In this document: positions 62,425-64,000 of the stretch, piece after piece | How the letters are laid out: every line of letters begins with the position of its first letter | Numbering within the stretch: position 1 is the first letter of the stretch | Assembly: GCF_028069655.1 (NCBI RefSeq) | Contig: NZ_JAMCOS010000001.1 | Location: 3,006,001 to 3,070,000, forward strand | Source of the DNA: Acidovorax sp. NCPPB 4044 | GTDB lineage: Bacteria > Pseudomonadota > Gammaproteobacteria > Burkholderiales > Burkholderiaceae_C | Length of the DNA stretch: 64,000 nt | Reading direction: 5' to 3' | The notes under the pieces: model-generated | Told to the model about the DNA's origin: nothing | Seen by the model: only the letters and a program-made list of their open reading frames with translations | Database searches by the model: none | Position numbers and translations under genes: made by a program

Positions 62425-63414
62425 TCACTGCGGCTGGAAGCCGCTCGACCGGATGATGCGCGTCCACGCCTGGGTATAGGCGCGCTCGCGCGTGGTCAGT
62501 TGCTGCGGCGTCATCGGGGTCACCGTCAGCCCCAGCGCGACGAGGTGGGCATGCACTTCCCGCTGCGCAATCACCTTCGCGAGCGCGTCCGAGAATTGCT
62601 GCACGAACCGCGCCGGCGTGCCGGCAGGCGCGTAGAAGCCGTAGTACGGCAGGTCTTCGAAGCCCTTGAGGCCGAGTTCACCGAAGGTGGGTACGTCCGG
62701 CAACGCGCCCTGCCGCCTGTCGCCCAGCACGGCCACGATGCGCAGCTTGCCGGCCTTGTGGTTCTCCAGGAAATCGGGCACCGAGCCCACGCCGGCCGCG
62801 ATCTGGTTGCCCAGCATGTCGCCGATCATCGGCGCGCTGCCCCGGTACGGCGCGGACACCAGATCGATGCGGTATCGCTCGCCCAGCAGCTTGACCAGGA
62901 ATTCGGGCGTGGAGGCGGGCGCCGGAATGCCGACGGCGCTCTTGCCGCCGCCCTGCTGCTTCACCCACGCCACATAGTCATCGAAGCTGCGCGCCGGTGT
63001 GCCCCCGGAGACCGCGAACGCGTTCACGAAGGTGGCTACGCCGCCCACGCTGACGAAATCGCGCTCGGGATCGAAACCCGGGTTTTTCACCACCTGCGGC
63101 AGGATCGAGATGGTGTGGTCGTGCGTGAGAAACACCGTGGTGCCGTCCGCCGGCGCGGCCTTGAGGGCCTGCGCCGCGATCTGCCCGCCCGCCCCGGGCC
63201 GGTTCTCGACGATCACCGACACGCCCAGCACGTCCTTGAGCTTGTCGGCCAGCAGACGCGCGATCGCATCGGTCCCCCCGCCGGGCGGAAAGCCCACCAG
63301 GATGCGCACCGGCTTGCCGCCGTCGGCCCAGGCCCGCCCCATCGGAAGGCCCGCCGCGAACGCGGCGCCGGCAAGGGTGGCATGGGAGAGCAGGCGGCGG
63401 CGGTTCAAGGTCAT
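62425..63414 (-). CDS. Bug-family tripartite tricarboxylate transporter substrate-binding protein
   Basis: A 329-aa periplasmic receptor with a twin-arginine-like leader (MTLNRRRLLSHATLAGAAFA) cleaved near AWADGG. Landmarks: VRILVGFPPGGGTDAIARLL, SVIVENRPGAGGQIAAQ, APYRGSAPMIGDMLGNQI, and YGFYAPAGTPARFVQQFSDA. No TctAB genes nearby. A paralogue is at 12.7-13.6 kb. Lies between the LysR gene (convergent) and argH. Confidence 0.9.
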   Translation of the reverse strand: MTLNRRRLLSHATLAGAAFAAGLPMGRAWADGGKPVRILVGFPPGGGTDAIARLLADKLKDVLGVSVIVENRPGAGGQIAAQALKAAPADGTTVFLTHDHTISILPQVVKNPGFDPERDFVSVGGVATFVNAFAVSGGTPARSFDDYVAWVKQQGGGKSAVGIPAPASTPEFLVKLLGERYRIDLVSAPYRGSAPMIGDMLGNQIAAGVGSVPDFLENHKAGKLRIVAVLGDRRQGALPDVPTFGELGLKGFEDLPYYGFYAPAGTPARFVQQFSDALAKVIAQREVHAHLVALGLTVTPMTPQQLTTRERAYTQAWTRIIRSSGFQPQ

Positions 63415-63494
63415 GGCGGTACCGTGAGGGCGGGAAGGAATTGGACGGAAGGGGCGAAGACGTCGGAAGACGGGCAATGGAAAAAGAAAAGTGC

Positions 63495-64000
63495 TCAGCC
63501 CAGCCGGGCGCGGTGCCGGGCCAGTTGCGTGCGCACCTGGGCCGGCGCGGTGCCGCCCAGCGTGTTGCGCGCCTCCAGCGATCCCCGCAGGCTCAGCGCA
63601 TCGAACACGTCCTTCTCGATCGAGGAATGGAAGCCCTGCAGCACGGCCAGCGGAAGCTCCGACAGGTCCACCGCATGCGATGTGGCGGCCTTCACGGCAT
63701 GCGCCACGGTTTCGTGCGCGTCGCGGAAGGGCAGGCCCTTCTTCACCAGGTAATCGGCCAGGTCGGTCGCGGTGGCGTAGCCCTTCTGCGCGGCCTGTTC
63801 CATGGCCTGGGCGTTGACCGTGAGGCCGCCCTGCTTCTTGCCGGTGGCCGGGTCGGGCTGGCCGCCCACCATCTCCGCGAAGATGCGCAGCGTGTCCTTA
63901 AGCGTATCGACGGTGTCGAACAGCGGCTCCTTGTCTTCCTGGTTGTCCTTGTTGTAGGCCAGGGGCTGGCCCTTCATCAGCGTGATGAGGCCCATCAGGT
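63495..64000 (-). CDS. argH: Argininosuccinate lyase (C-terminal part, runs off window)
   Basis: The C-terminal 167 or so residues of ArgH, which splits argininosuccinate into arginine and fumarate. The segment [31 protein letters not shown] is the conserved catalytic-loop-adjacent region, and [20 protein letters not shown] the C-terminal helical part. The 5' portion lies beyond the right edge. No frame damage is seen in the visible part. Confidence 0.95.
   Translation of the reverse strand, partial: LMGLITLMKGQPLAYNKDNQEDKEPLFDTVDTLKDTLRIFAEMVGGQPDPATGKKQGGLTVNAQAMEQAAQKGYATATDLADYLVKKGLPFRDAHETVAHAVKAATSHAVDLSELPLAVLQGFHSSIEKDVFDALSLRGSLEARNTLGGTAPAQVRTQLARHRARLG

Overview
The window is about 64 kb of high-GC chromosomal DNA with dense genes, short spacers and frequent ATGA/TGATG overlaps. 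Gene content points to a Betaproteobacterium of the family Comamonadaceae, most likely Acidovorax/Paracidovorax. The pointers are two Bug-type tricarboxylate-transport receptors, the hda/HAD phosphatase/pcnB/folK cluster next to purM, DUF3079/DUF3455/DUF3034 proteins, glutaryl-CoA dehydrogenase with a type III CoA-transferase, and dispersed 'ATAGC' palindromic repeats. The genus is inferred from gene content, not proven.

Layout. 0-5.4 kb: galU, tusA-like, NUDIX, cysM, tRNA-Leu(CAA) and small hypothetical genes. 4.5-8.2 kb: a LysR regulator divergent from gcdH and a CoA-transferase (glutaryl-CoA catabolism). 8.4-13.6 kb: charged lipoprotein, DUF4124 protein, SDR enzyme, 2Fe-2S flavin reductase, Cys-rich copper-type protein, Bug receptor. 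13.7-17.2 kb (minus): hda, HAD phosphatase, pcnB, folK. 17.7-22.3 kb (plus): purM, AI-2E/PerM permease, isochorismatase hydrolase, DJ-1/PfpI protein, GlxA-type AraC regulator.

22.6-34.1 kb is an accessory island. It has a Sec-exported Rhs protein with a 34-residue proline-rich tract, broken by a 31-bp deletion. A near-identical Rhs core copy with a different C-terminal tip follows, then a third, frameshifted tip. Each tip is followed by an AT-rich presumptive immunity gene, and each tip/immunity unit is followed by an 84-bp dual-hairpin repeat. A secreted subtilisin-like protease ends the island. This repeat-punctuated toxin/immunity array is the most unusual structure in the window. Relatives of the repeat also lie elsewhere in the window, one of them in frame inside the pbpC coding sequence.

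34.3-41.7 kb: dinB; an ECF sigma/anti-sigma/DUF3034/exported truncated-haemoglobin operon divergent from a DUF3455 lipoprotein, with two matching 16-bp-spaced promoter-like elements between them; and a chemoreceptor. 42-50 kb: lactate dehydrogenase, EamA exporter, pbpC, DUF1232 protein, CHASE3-like chemoreceptor, SnoaL-like protein, DUF3079 protein, GNAT. 50.5-57 kb: a 2001-aa thioester alpha-2-macroglobulin with an overlapping zinc-ribbon membrane protein. 57-64 kb: OpgC-like acyltransferase, SGNH hydrolase, alpha/beta hydrolase plus MFS transporter divergent from a LysR regulator, a second Bug receptor, and the 3' part of argH running off the right edge.
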